The notes: a model not told the origin generated them from the sequence alone. A stretch of DNA of 64,000 bases from CBDCWT01 sp965223305 (GCA_965223305.1 CBDCWT010000013.1:248001-312000), one strand, 5' to 3'; positions 55,869 to 64,000 are shown, counted from the stretch's first letter. A program made the numbers and translations.

Positions 55869-56464
55869 TTGTAGCCGAATTCGCCAGAATTTGGATCAAT
55901 CGGCAGTCCGCCAAACTCTGGCGAGTTCGGCTACGATCCGATCAGCCGCTTGGGCGTTAGCCCACGGTTCATTGCGCTCCCGGCTCGGCAGGAGCCTCGC
56001 CCTCCCGATCGATTGACACGGTTGTCGCAGAGAGTGCGGGTGAACATCTTACCGTGGCCTCTCGCTCGTACTTCTTGTAGCCGAATTCGCCAGGATTTGG
56101 ATCAATCGGCAGTCCGCCAAACTCTGGCGAGTTCGGCTACGATCCGATCAGCCGCTGGGCGTTAGCCCACGGTTCCATTGCACTTGCGGCTCGGCAGGAG
56201 CCTCGCCCTCCCGATCGATTGACACGGTTGTCGCAGAGAGTGCGGGTGAACATCCTACCGTGGCCTCTCGCTCGTACTTCTTGTAGCCGAATTCGCCAGA
56301 ATTTGGATCAATCGGCAGTCCGCCAAACTCTGGCGAGTTCGGCTACGATCCGATCAGCCGCTGGGCGTTAGCCCACGGTTCATTGCACTTGCGGCTCGGC
56401 AGGAGCCTCGCCCTCCCGATCGATTAACACGTTGTTGCAGCACTTGCGGCTCGGCAGGAGCTCC
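55869..56464. repeat. 206-bp tandem repeat, about 2.9 copies, with E hairpins
   Basis: Units begin at 55,869, 56,075 and 56,281. Each has an inverted pair of module E (55871-55934, 56077-56140, 56283-56346) with a 24-bp-class stem around a 13-17-base loop, then module F, module G and a spacer containing GTTGTCGCAGAGAGTGCGGG. The third copy is cut short next to the stop of the sulfatase gene. No gene is visible within the array. Confidence 0.93.
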
Positions 56465-56467
56465 TCA

Positions 56468-57832
56468 CTAGAAGTACGGTGTTACCTCATTCTTGAGTGC
56501 GTTGTAGTCGCTCCCAGTTAGCGGTAAGGGATCCTCTTCCCAAGGATCATCTTTCAGGAAGTAGAATTCCTCGTCGAACGTACCGTCGGATTTCTCCGTA
56601 AGAATGAGTTTGTAGTCTTGGTTTCGTATCGCGGCTTCCCGCATCCCGGTGTCAGCATCCCAGCCATCGGTATAGAGAAACCGCCGCGTGGGACGTGCCG
56701 ACGAGCTATCGAGGTGCGGGACGAGGCTCACGGAATCAAACATCGACGGGCGGAAATCGGCACCCGTGATCTCCAAAATCGTTGCAAACAGGTCTATGGT
56801 ATGAACGAGAGCCGATTCACGGCGGCCCGGCTTGCTGACCCGGCCAACACGGTCGATTCGCAAGGCCTCCCACTCGTCCACCGGATGAACCAGGTAGTAT
56901 CCGTCGGAGACGATGAACGGGACTCGAATACCGCCTTGATACAGTGTCCCCTTTGCGCGGCTGCTTCGAATCGGTGCTTCGGCAACATCAACTGGGACGC
57001 CATTGTCACCAATCAGGATGATCGTCGTGTTTTTGAGTACTTGCGAATCCAGCGCGTTGATCAGTCGACCAATCTGAGAGTCCAGACACGCAATCGATTT
57101 CTTGTAGCCATCGATATACGGCTGCAGGCGACTTGTGGATATGGTGTCCAGCAGCGAGCAACCAAATGGTGGGTCCCTGTCCCACGGATCGTGAGCGGCG
57201 TTGAATGCAAGCATTGCAAACCAGCGTTTACCACTTTGGTCAGCGATCCATGAGATGGCCTCGTCAACAACGTCCTTTGTGGCATAAGTGGTGCTTGTAT
57301 CCGAAGACCCGTTGATAGTCTTTGTCCAAGAGTAGTAACCCCTGGCGAGGTGCCCTTCCAAGTTGCCGGCGTAGTAGTCAAAACCATGCTCGTTGGGTGC
57401 GCGCGTGCCGCCGTTGTCGGCCAGAGTACCCAAATGCCATTTTCCAAACAGCGCCGAAGTAGAATTGTCAGGTAGCATCCCTGGAATCGTCCGACGGGTT
57501 CGCCCGTCTGCAAGCTGGACGCTCAGATCTGACATCGACGGATGAAAGACTCCATGCCGAAACGCATGCTGTCCGGTCAGAATTCCTGCGCGCGTCGGCG
57601 AGCAAGTTGGATTGGACCAAGCTCGTCGAAAAGTGACCCCCGCAGCTGCCAACGAGTCAATAAAAGGCGTGGGGGGCGGATCGGTGCCTACTTTGTATAC
57701 CCCAAGACCGTCAACCCCGACGTCGTCCACAACGATCAGCAAGACGTTGCTGTGACGTCGTTGTTGCGCCACGGTGGTCGCCGTGAACTGACTTCCGATC
57801 ACAATTACTGCAAATAGCGAAAGTATACGCAT
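56468..57832 (-). CDS. Secreted sulfatase (C-S-P-T-R type)
   Basis: A 454-aa arylsulfatase-family enzyme with an N-terminal signal peptide (MRILSLFAVIVIGSQFTATT then VAQ). SNVLLIVVDDVGVDGLGVY provides the metal-binding DD pair. Cys77 in NPTCSPTRAGILTGQ is the formylglycine site with Arg81. ALFGKWHLGTL and ILIGDNGVPVD are further family landmarks. It probably removes sulfate from polysaccharides outside the cytoplasm; the exact substrate is unknown. Its stop lies only a few bases from a 206-bp repeat array. The gene is divergent from a Tat-exported protein with a 170-base gap. Confidence 0.92.
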   Translation of the reverse strand: MRILSLFAVIVIGSQFTATTVAQQRRHSNVLLIVVDDVGVDGLGVYKVGTDPPPTPFIDSLAAAGVTFRRAWSNPTCSPTRAGILTGQHAFRHGVFHPSMSDLSVQLADGRTRRTIPGMLPDNSTSALFGKWHLGTLADNGGTRAPNEHGFDYYAGNLEGHLARGYYSWTKTINGSSDTSTTYATKDVVDEAISWIADQSGKRWFAMLAFNAAHDPWDRDPPFGCSLLDTISTSRLQPYIDGYKKSIACLDSQIGRLINALDSQVLKNTTIILIGDNGVPVDVAEAPIRSSRAKGTLYQGGIRVPFIVSDGYYLVHPVDEWEALRIDRVGRVSKPGRRESALVHTIDLFATILEITGADFRPSMFDSVSLVPHLDSSSARPTRRFLYTDGWDADTGMREAAIRNQDYKLILTEKSDGTFDEEFYFLKDDPWEEDPLPLTGSDYNALKNEVTPYF

Positions 57833-58002
57833 GGTCGTCGCCTGCCCGTGACAAGAGGGTGTCTCAACGTCCGAGAAAACCGCATAATAAATGGAGGTCG
57901 GTCCGATTCAAGCCAATCGGCTGAAGTCAAGTATGACAACTCATGGCGACAAGAGGCAACCCGCACAAACACGGGAAGTGAGCAGCAGGTAGGAGGTTCT
58001 CC

Positions 58003-59550
58003 ATGAAACAGCCGCTCAATCGACGAACACTGCTGCAAAGTGCAGCCACCAGTTCACTCGTTGGCAGTACGCTCGCCCGTACCGCCCAAGCGGATGCCGG
58101 GCAGCAGGCGAGCCAGCAGCCACAGCGCGATACGAGAGTTGCCCGCGAGAACCAACTGCCGGGTACTACAGACTGGCAGCTGACGCGGACGCGTGTGAAC
58201 CGAGGCAAGTATCGCACTTCGCTGATCGAGGGCTACTGTTCGCACCAGTCTGTCTCAGCATCCGAGACCCTCACGTTCTATGTCAGCACCGAGCCGGCTC
58301 GACGTTTTACCGTCGACGTGTACCGCATGGGATGGTATGGCGGAGCAGGTGCGCGGCTGATGACCCAGCTCGGCCCACTGCCGGGGAAGGTCCAGCCGAT
58401 TCCTCCTATCGGACCGGCACCGGGTCGCCTGCGTGAATGCCAATGGGAACCGTCCGCGGAACTCACTATCCCCGCAGACTGGCTCAGCGGCGTCTATCTC
58501 GGCAAGCTGACGACTGTTCCCGAGAACCAGTCGGAACCTTATTGGCAGAGTTACGTTATTTTCATTGTCCGCGATGATCGGTCGGCTGACATCCTGTTTC
58601 AATGCAGCGACAACACCTGGCAAGCCTACAACCGCTGGCCGGAAAACGAGTCGCTCTATACACATCCGGACGGCGCCCACGCGCCGCAGGTGGCAGTCAG
58701 CTTTGACCGGCCTTACGGCATGTACGTACAGATCTTTGAGCCAGCTCTGTCCATCGGTTCCGGGGAATTTCTGCTATGGGAGTTTCCCCTCTGCTTCTGG
58801 CTCGAGCAACACGGTTACGACGTGACCTACGGTTCGAATGCCGATCTCGTCGAGGCGAGCTTTCTCACGCGTTGCCGTACTATGATTAGCGTGGGGCACG
58901 ACGAGTACTGGGACCTCCGCCAATATCAGTCGGTCGAAGCCGGTATCGAACACGGTGTCAACGTGCTCTGGTTGAGCGGTAACTCGGTGTTTATCGTTTC
59001 GCCTTTTTCAGCAAGCAAATCAGGGCGCGAGCGGCGGGTGATCCACCGCGCGGGGGCCTACGGGCCGATCCGCGAGGACGAACACGAGTCATACCATCAG
59101 CTGTTCGCCGGTCTGCAGGGGACAGCGCCGGACGAAAGGCGGATCATCGGTGCACGGAGCGTGGTGCCGTTCAACGGTGGTGGCGATTGGACCTGCGTGA
59201 AACCGTCCCATTGGGTTTTCAACGGGACCGGCCTGCGTCAGGGTGACAGCATTCCCGGCCTTGTCGGCTGGGAACACCATGGCGAACCGGACCTTGAGCG
59301 AGCGGGCCTTGAGGTCCTCGCCGCAGGATCGATCTGGGCCGGAGGAACCCGCGAGGGCCGTTACGCCGCTACGATTTTTCCCGGATCGCGCGGGAATTTT
59401 GTCTTCAACGCCGCCACGATCTTCTGGTCGCAAGGACTTGGTTCTCCGCCCGGCCACATCTTGCCATGGTCCCACGGGTCGCGACCGCATGGCCCCGACC
59501 CCCGAGTCCAGCAGATCACTCACAATCTCCTGACACGGGCGGGCAGCTAG
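58003..59550 (+). CDS. Tat-exported N,N-dimethylformamidase beta-subunit-like protein
   Basis: The product (515 aa) starts with a twin-arginine signal (NRRTLLQSAATSSLVG, cleavage near TAQA). The mature part matches the large subunit family of N,N-dimethylformamidase: FTVDVYRMGWYGGAGARLM, DNTWQAYNRWPENESLY, SVGHDEYWDLRQYQSVEAG and NFVFNAATIFWSQGL. In that family the large subunit carries the metal centre, but no small subunit gene is visible here and DMF is only the reference substrate, so an exported amidohydrolase or a non-enzymatic relative are both possible. The ATG 58003 has GGAGG nearby. The TAG stop is formed by the first bases of the MITE-like element. Confidence 0.82.
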   Translation: MKQPLNRRTLLQSAATSSLVGSTLARTAQADAGQQASQQPQRDTRVARENQLPGTTDWQLTRTRVNRGKYRTSLIEGYCSHQSVSASETLTFYVSTEPARRFTVDVYRMGWYGGAGARLMTQLGPLPGKVQPIPPIGPAPGRLRECQWEPSAELTIPADWLSGVYLGKLTTVPENQSEPYWQSYVIFIVRDDRSADILFQCSDNTWQAYNRWPENESLYTHPDGAHAPQVAVSFDRPYGMYVQIFEPALSIGSGEFLLWEFPLCFWLEQHGYDVTYGSNADLVEASFLTRCRTMISVGHDEYWDLRQYQSVEAGIEHGVNVLWLSGNSVFIVSPFSASKSGRERRVIHRAGAYGPIREDEHESYHQLFAGLQGTAPDERRIIGARSVVPFNGGGDWTCVKPSHWVFNGTGLRQGDSIPGLVGWEHHGEPDLERAGLEVLAAGSIWAGGTREGRYAATIFPGSRGNFVFNAATIFWSQGLGSPPGHILPWSHGSRPHGPDPRVQQITHNLLTRAGS

Positions 59551-59727
59551 CCCGAATTATTCATGAGCGATCTGCTGCGAGGTCGTAAGTCCATCCGTGG
59601 CTTCGTCATGCTTCGCAATTCTCCCTCGACGTATTGCTTCAATACGCCTGCGGAAGAATTGTTCGCCTTCCTTGCCACGAACGTACTTACAACCTCTCGC
59701 CACGATCTTCATGAATAATCCGGGCTA
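59548..59727. mobile_element. MITE-like hairpin element (180 bp) with TA flanks
   Basis: The two ends are inverted repeats: TAGCCCGAATTATTCATGA (59548-59566) and TCATGAATAATCCGGGCTA (59709-59727), with one mismatch. Complementarity continues inward (GCGAGG-TCGTAAGT against the complement of ACTTACAACCTCTCGC), so nearly the whole element can fold as one hairpin. TA borders suggest a Tc1/mariner- or IS630-type target duplication. It encodes nothing recognisable. Confidence 0.75.
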
Positions 59728-59834
59728 GGCTTTGTTGAGGTTGCGCTTTTCGCTGTTGGCAGAGTGCAGGGAAGCGAATCCCCGGTTTCTTGCCCTTCGA
59801 TCGGGGAGGGGCGAGGTTCCCGGCGAACGTCTTA

Positions 59835-60200
59835 CATGACTGTTGCAGTGGGGGGTGATGGACATACCGCCGTCGGTCACCTTCCCCTCACAATCCTGTT
59901 CATCATGTTGATCCTGTCTTTTTGTTTTTTGACAGGATTTACAGGATCAACAGAATGGCCCGGGCTCGCGCAAGATCAGCCGCTGGGCGTTAGCCCACGG
60001 TTTCCACCGTAAGCCGATGTATCCCGGCTCGGCAGGAGCCTCGCCCTCCCGAGCGTCTTGCATGACTGTTGCAGTGGGGGTGATGGACATTCCACCGCTG
60101 GTCGTCTTCCCCTCACAATCCTGTTCATCGTGTTGATCCTGTCTTCAGTTTTTTTGACAGGATTTACAAGATCAACATGATGGCCCGGGCTCGCGCTACA
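59835..60200. repeat. 226-bp duplication with a GACAGGAT hairpin in each copy, plus modules F and G
   Basis: CATGACTGTTGCAGTGGGGG begins, with small differences, at 59,835 and 60,061. Each copy contains the inverted pair ATCCTGTTCATC/TTGATCCTGTC against GACAGGATTTACA/GATCAACA around a T-rich loop. Modules F and G lie between the copies (about 59,978-60,053). No gene is seen between 59,728 and 60,533. Confidence 0.8.
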
Positions 60201-60383
60201 AGACTTGCATGCAGGAGAAGATGACGGTCGGTCGATTTCCCCGCTCCCGACTTCTCTGTCGAGAAAACCAGGTCTGTGAACTCGCTTTTGAATGACAGAA
60301 AAATTGGGACAGAAAGATGATGTCTCGTCGACTTTTATTCGGTCCGGAAGCGTGAGTTGTTGAAGTTGCGTTTCTGGGTCAAT

Positions 60384-60458
60384 CGTAAGCGCGAAGCGTA
60401 AGCGAGGGAATTACTTGCGATGGTACATCAACTCCCCTCGCTGACGCTTCGGGTTACG
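60384..60458. repeat. Inverted repeat CGTAAGCGCGAAGCG / CGCTTCGGGTTACG
   Basis: The arms at 60384-60409 and 60434-60458 are complementary over about 25 bases with few mismatches, around a 24-base loop. Just upstream, GACAGAAAAATTGGGACAGA (about 60,294-60,313) contains a directly repeated GACAGAAA. The hairpin lies about 75 bases after the stop of the minus-strand PQQ-propeller gene and could act as its 3' structure. Confidence 0.7.
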
Positions 60459-60533
60459 AAAAACGCGACAAATTCGACATCTTGTTCCTGCGGAAAGGCG
60501 AAATGCGCAACTTCAAAACTCAAGCTTCGGATT

Positions 60534-61826
60534 TCAATGGAGCGAAGTGCGCGACTTCAAAGCAACATCCGCGGGGTCGTGATCCCAGACAAACGCCGTG
60601 ATCCCTGCCAGATCGCGGACGAAGATCTCGTTGTTGACGATTGCCAGGTGAGCCCACGAGTTCTCAGCAACCTGTCTGCGGCCGAGTAACTTGAATTCGT
60701 CCGGCGAAGCGTGAATGAGCAACAGTTCGCCACGCTGATCGAGAGCCAGCAGCTTGTCGCCGTTGGCCACCATACTCCAGTACTTCCCAAAGGGCCGGGT
60801 TGTCCAACGTTCAGTCCCAGTCGCGGCGTGAAGGCAGACGAAACGCTGGTTGCGCAAGTGCAGGTAGATGTGGTCCTCGACGACAACCGGTGAAGACATG
60901 TACCCCTGCGACTTGTGACTCCAGGCTTGCTCCACCTTCCAGCTTGATTGTCGTCGCGAGACTCGGAACAAGGCGGAGCGGCCGCCGTAGCTGCTGGTGA
61001 ACACTGCATCCCCAATCACCGTCGGTGTGAGAATGTTCATGCCGCGAAAAGCGGGGATCTCCTGAGCCCAAAGTACCGCACCGCTTTCTGGATCGACGCC
61101 GGCCAGGCGCTCACGCGTCTGCACGACTAGCTGTGGAACGCCCGCTATGGTTGCGAAGACTGGCGAGGAAAAGGCACTTCCATACATCCCGCCGCCATCC
61201 CGCAGCGTCTGCCAAACAAGCTGGCCCGAGTACTTGTTGAGCTTCGCGAAACTCGCGCCGGCTTGGACGAATACGTGGTCGCCGAGCACCAGGGGCGACG
61301 AGACGAAGCCGAATTTTGGTAGCGGCGAGCCTGTCTCCGACACAAAGTCCCGCCGCCAGACCACCTGGCCCGATGCGGCGTCGAGACAGACCAGCACATC
61401 TCGCATGCCCGCCACGTACAATCGCTCGCCATCGTAAGCAGGAGTGGCGCGGATCCACGAACCGTTCGCGGCGGCGAAAAAGGGAACACGCATCGCGCCC
61501 TGCCACTGCGCCTCCCAAAGCTGAGCTCCAGAACGGCGGTCAAGCGCGCGGACCACTTCGTGCGTCGCATTGCGGGTCTCGGTCACGAAGACGCGGTCTC
61601 CAGCGACAATCGGCCCGGAGTAACTCGGCCCCTGCGGTACAGACCAGTTGACCGTCAGCTGCCGTTGTGAGATGTCGTTTGGCCAACTCGGCCCACTGAC
61701 ATGACCGTCCCGCTCCGGACCCCGCCATTGGGGCCACGAATCATCGGCGGGCGACTCGGCGAAGATCCCGCTGCAGTAGCCGAGACAAACCACAGCGATC
61801 GATACACCTTGAAGTTTCTTCCGCAT
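60534..61826 (-). CDS. Exported PQQ-type beta-propeller repeat protein
   Basis: The product (430 aa from ATG 61826) has a signal peptide (RKKLQGVSIAVVCLGYCSGIFA) and then WPQWRGPERDGHV, the planctomycete hallmark of exported PQQ-like propellers. Repeats of the type GDRVFVTETR, ALDRRSGAQLWEAQW, DGERLYVAGM and CLDAASGQVVWRRDF form the blades, as in BamB-like proteins. True PQQ binding is not shown. ATG 61826 is chosen over 61871 because GGAGGG lies just upstream and the signal peptide starts there. Most likely a periplasmic binding or scaffold protein; function unknown. Confidence 0.9.
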   Translation of the reverse strand: MRKKLQGVSIAVVCLGYCSGIFAESPADDSWPQWRGPERDGHVSGPSWPNDISQRQLTVNWSVPQGPSYSGPIVAGDRVFVTETRNATHEVVRALDRRSGAQLWEAQWQGAMRVPFFAAANGSWIRATPAYDGERLYVAGMRDVLVCLDAASGQVVWRRDFVSETGSPLPKFGFVSSPLVLGDHVFVQAGASFAKLNKYSGQLVWQTLRDGGGMYGSAFSSPVFATIAGVPQLVVQTRERLAGVDPESGAVLWAQEIPAFRGMNILTPTVIGDAVFTSSYGGRSALFRVSRRQSSWKVEQAWSHKSQGYMSSPVVVEDHIYLHLRNQRFVCLHAATGTERWTTRPFGKYWSMVANGDKLLALDQRGELLLIHASPDEFKLLGRRQVAENSWAHLAIVNNEIFVRDLAGITAFVWDHDPADVALKSRTSLH

Positions 61827-61910
61827 CTTTCCCTCCAGCAATCTCTTACGAGTTCCTAGCACCCGTGGCACACTAGGACCCCATCATCAATTGCCAAGAG
61901 GGAATTCAAT

Positions 61911-62807
61911 TCAGTCAGTACCTTTTTTGTAGGGAACCTCACTTTCGATGGCTCCCGACAGCGCCTGCACGAAGCCCTCGAAGTGCTGCATGTTGTCGCA
62001 GTAAGCGGAGAACTTCATTTGGTGGCGATGTTCTTCAGTGAGAGCGAACCCTCCGACAACGAATGCCACCTCCATCCCAAACTCTGCGTAGAGCTGCTCG
62101 TAGCCCGCCAGGAACTCCGCTTCATTTTCGATATGCGAGCAACTCAACCAAAAGAGCCGAGGACGCTGCTCGCGAATCGCCGCGCCGAGCGTCGCGAGCG
62201 GCAGATTGTCACCTAACGAAACCGCGTGCCAGCCGGCATCGCGGAGAACCAGCTCGACCATCGTCGTGCCGAGGTTGTACTGATCGCCCGACGAGGCACC
62301 ACCGATCGCCAGCGGCGCAGACGTTGGCGGTAACGGCAACCACGTCCTCAGCTCATGGAGCACCCTGAGCGCGATCTCGCATCCACGCCGCTCTTGGTAG
62401 ACCTCCGCCTCTCCGCAGGACCACTGTTGGCCGATCGTCTTGAAGGCGGCGGCGAGCACGTCGTCGCAGATGACGCTGATACTGTGCTCGGCCAAGTACA
62501 TGTCGATCACAATTTGCCGGCAACTCGGCTCGTCTCCCGACAACAGCGCCGTCGTCATCTGCTCGCAGCCGCGGGCGACCACTCGGCTCGTGCGGCCACT
62601 CGTCGGCGGCAAGCCGAGCGCTTCAGGATGCACCAACCGGTACCTGCCGCTGCGGATAAACTTCAGCACACCGGCCATGGTAATGCGGCGATGCCCGCCC
62701 GCGGTGTACTGCGTTTCGATGATGCCCTTGTCGCACCAGCGTTTGATCGATGACTCGCTGACATCGATCGCGCGGGCAACTTGTTTGGGTGTTAAAAGGT
62801 CGCTCAT
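61911..62807 (-). CDS. CarH/LitR-like regulator: MerR-type HTH plus B12-binding fold lacking ligand histidines
   Basis: A 298-aa regulator. Residues 4-55 are a MerR/excisionase-type winged helix (LTPKQVARAIDVSESSIKRW, GGHRRI). Residues about 80-160 resemble the helical bundle, and 165-280 the Rossmann-like cobalamin domain (LVLRDAGWHAVSLGDNLPL, FVVGGFAL) of CarH-type photoreceptors. The key residues differ. The W-x9-E-H motif is present as Trp129 and Glu139 but Arg140, not His. The lower-ligand motif (E/D)xHxxG is GDQYNLG, with Tyr177 where the cobalt-ligating His is expected. B12 binding is therefore doubtful; another ligand or none is possible. The start ATG 62807 is divergent from a sigma-70 gene (257-base spacer), a typical layout for a local switch. 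Confidence 0.88.
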   Translation of the reverse strand: MSDLLTPKQVARAIDVSESSIKRWCDKGIIETQYTAGGHRRITMAGVLKFIRSGRYRLVHPEALGLPPTSGRTSRVVARGCEQMTTALLSGDEPSCRQIVIDMYLAEHSISVICDDVLAAAFKTIGQQWSCGEAEVYQERRGCEIALRVLHELRTWLPLPPTSAPLAIGGASSGDQYNLGTTMVELVLRDAGWHAVSLGDNLPLATLGAAIREQRPRLFWLSCSHIENEAEFLAGYEQLYAEFGMEVAFVVGGFALTEEHRHQMKFSAYCDNMQHFEGFVQALSGAIESEVPYKKGTD

Positions 62808-62883
62808 AGCCTAATGAACGAATTGGTCTATTTTTCGGAGACATGGGCTGCCCGCTTTCATCACTCTAGCCGGGAAACAACTG

Positions 62884-62921
62884 TTGAGAAGTCCCCACCT
62901 GCGAGGTAGTAAGCTTCTTAA
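62884..62921. promoter_or_regulatory. Possible operator: imperfect inverted repeat between the regulator and the sigma gene
   Basis: TTGAGAAG (62884-62891) and CTTCTTAA (62914-62921) are inverted copies with one mismatch, 22 bases apart, within the divergent spacer. MerR/CarH-type regulators usually bind such inverted sequences beside their own gene. This is weak evidence, from symmetry and position only. Confidence 0.3.
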
Positions 62922-63064
62922 TCTGTTTATGACACAGCATTTAACGTGAAGATTGGAAAAACCCGGCCAATTGGAGCAATTTCCACGGTTGTCGACCCCG
63001 ACCAATTCCATTAGAACGTTAAGGATGATTTGAACGAATTTATGGCTGGGGGGAGAGCGACGTC

Positions 63065-64000
63065 ATGGCAGCCACCACGCGAACGAGTTGGTCTTTGCCC
63101 CTGCACGCTCCGGGCGGGAGCTGTGACGAACTGCGTGGTCGCGTCGTCCAGTTGCTGCAAACGGAAATCGACTTTGTTCCCAACCCCGAGTTCCCGGCCG
63201 GCGAGGAGGGCGGCTATGAGCTGGTTGACAGAGCTCTCCAGGAGGCAAGCCAGTTGACAGCCACGGGGCCGGCCGAACTGCCGCCCCACTTTCGCCGCAT
63301 GTGTACGTCCCAGCTGTTGACGCGCGAGCAGGAGCAGGCCCTCTTTCGCGAAATGAATTACCTGAAGTTTCACGCTAACGCCCTGCGAACCCGACTTGAT
63401 CCGGACCGCCCAGAGCCCGATCTTGTGGCGGAGATCGAGGCCCGACTCGCCACAGCTCGAGCGATTCGCGACTACCTAATTCGAGCGAACGTGCGGCTGG
63501 TCATGTCTATTGTGAAGGGATTCGCAACACCCCAGCAGCCGTTTGACGTGATCTTCAGCGAGGGAGTTTTCACGCTGATGCAGGCGGTGGAGAAATTTGA
63601 TTACGAACGTGGCTTCCGCTTCAGCACGTATGCGTACCGCGCCATCGCTCGCAGCGCCTACCGAACCGTAACCGCAGCCCGCAAACGCGAGCGTCGCTTC
63701 GCGCTCAAAGGCGACGAGTGGGCGTTCCAGCAGGCAGATAGTCGTTCCGAGCGGGCGGCGAGCGAGCAGGTTGGAGACACTCTTCGCGAGCAGGTCGCGG
63801 CTATGCTCGAGAAGCTCGATCGAAGGGAGCGCTTCATCATCCGCAGTCGCTACGCGTTAGGAGGTCACCGCAGGACCCGTACACTTCAATTCTTAGCGGA
63901 CAAGTTAGGAATCTCGAAGGAACGAGCCCGCCAACTCGAGCAACGTGCGCTTGGAAAACTGCGGAAGATGGCAGCAGAGTTGACAACGGTTGATGCTGAT
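63065..64000 (+). CDS. Sigma-70 family RNA polymerase sigma factor (3'-truncated by the window)
   Basis: The frame from ATG 63065 is open for 312 codons to the window end. It encodes a non-ECF sigma-70 protein. Region 1.2/2.1 begins near LLTREQEQALFREMNYLKF. Region 2 is IRANVRLVMSIVKGF with FSEGVFTLMQAVEKFDYERG and FRFSTYAYRAIARSAYR. Region 4 is KLDRRERFIIRSRYALGG and the recognition helix LGISKERARQLEQRALGKL. The region 2.3-2.4 stretch departs from the housekeeping YATWWIRQAI, so this is an alternative (group 2/3) factor. The N-terminus (about 75 residues) is unrecognised. It is divergent from the CarH-like regulator and probably under its control. Confidence 0.9.
   Translation, partial: MAATTRTSWSLPLHAPGGSCDELRGRVVQLLQTEIDFVPNPEFPAGEEGGYELVDRALQEASQLTATGPAELPPHFRRMCTSQLLTREQEQALFREMNYLKFHANALRTRLDPDRPEPDLVAEIEARLATARAIRDYLIRANVRLVMSIVKGFATPQQPFDVIFSEGVFTLMQAVEKFDYERGFRFSTYAYRAIARSAYRTVTAARKRERRFALKGDEWAFQQADSRSERAASEQVGDTLREQVAAMLEKLDRRERFIIRSRYALGGHRRTRTLQFLADKLGISKERARQLEQRALGKLRKMAAELTTVDAD

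Noticed and set aside
52085..56464. CRISPR-like arrays (126-bp and 206-bp periods)
   Set aside because: The whole unit is conserved, there are no unique spacers of fixed size, units are far too long, and no cas genes are present.
60420..60689. 89-codon plus-strand frame near the 3' end of the PQQ-propeller gene
   Set aside because: It overlaps the hairpin repeat and the end of the well-supported minus-strand gene and has no recognisable domain.

Overview
The window is bacterial and very probably from a planctomycete, most likely the Pirellulales. Evidence for this: giant exported proteins whose N-termini carry the planctomycete LEPR-XLL-type motif (LEQLEERQLLT, EALEARQLLT); a C-terminal dockerin-like domain; a TIGR02999-type ECF sigma factor paired with a Ser/Thr kinase carrying C-terminal WD40 repeats; two sulfatases; a PQQ-type beta-propeller protein that opens with WPQWRG; and intergenic spaces packed with palindromic repeats. 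No source organism can be named from sequence alone.

Layout. (1) 1-6.3 kb: a two-domain rhodanese, a decayed remnant of a giant surface-protein gene, then a minus-strand sigma factor/kinase pair. (2) 6.6-33.3 kb: one enormous plus-strand gene, about 26.7 kb and about 8,900 codons, for a multidomain exported adhesin-like protein. In this sequence it is split into at least five reading-frame segments by single-base indels. It ends against a convergent initiator tRNA with its own terminator. (3) 34.2-40.3 kb: a co-directional, fatty-acid-synthase-like cluster (ketosynthase, acyl carrier protein, two CrtI/phytoene-desaturase-like flavoenzymes, a FabZ-type dehydratase, a FabI-like reductase). It looks like a dedicated pathway for an unusual unsaturated acyl product, and it is the best candidate here for an undescribed system. 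(4) 40.4-46.5 kb: a double Dabb-domain protein, a DUF6165-like protein, a rhomboid protease, an LctP-family permease and a sulfatase. (5) 46.8-55.9 kb: central carbon genes (6-phosphofructokinase, HAD phosphatase, 6-phosphogluconate dehydrogenase, SDR, glucose-6-phosphate dehydrogenase). An insertion sequence sits between the SDR and zwf, apparently inserted in a tandem-repeat array. (6) 56.4-64 kb: a secreted sulfatase divergent from a Tat-exported N,N-dimethylformamidase-beta-like protein, a MITE-like hairpin element, a PQQ-propeller protein, and a CarH-like MerR/B12-fold regulator that lacks both cobalamin-contacting histidines. The regulator is divergent from a sigma-70 factor that runs off the window end.

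How the parts fit together. The ECF sigma/kinase pair is divergent from the giant gene and could control it. The KAS-ACP-CrtI-CrtI-FabZ-FabI set can perform most of an elongation cycle plus desaturation. The zwf/gnd/PFK group supplies NADPH and pentose phosphates. The regulator/sigma pair looks like a self-contained switch. Dispersed hairpin modules (seven recurring palindromic sequences) fill nearly every intergenic space in 33-60 kb, and in one case appear to supply the start of a coding sequence.
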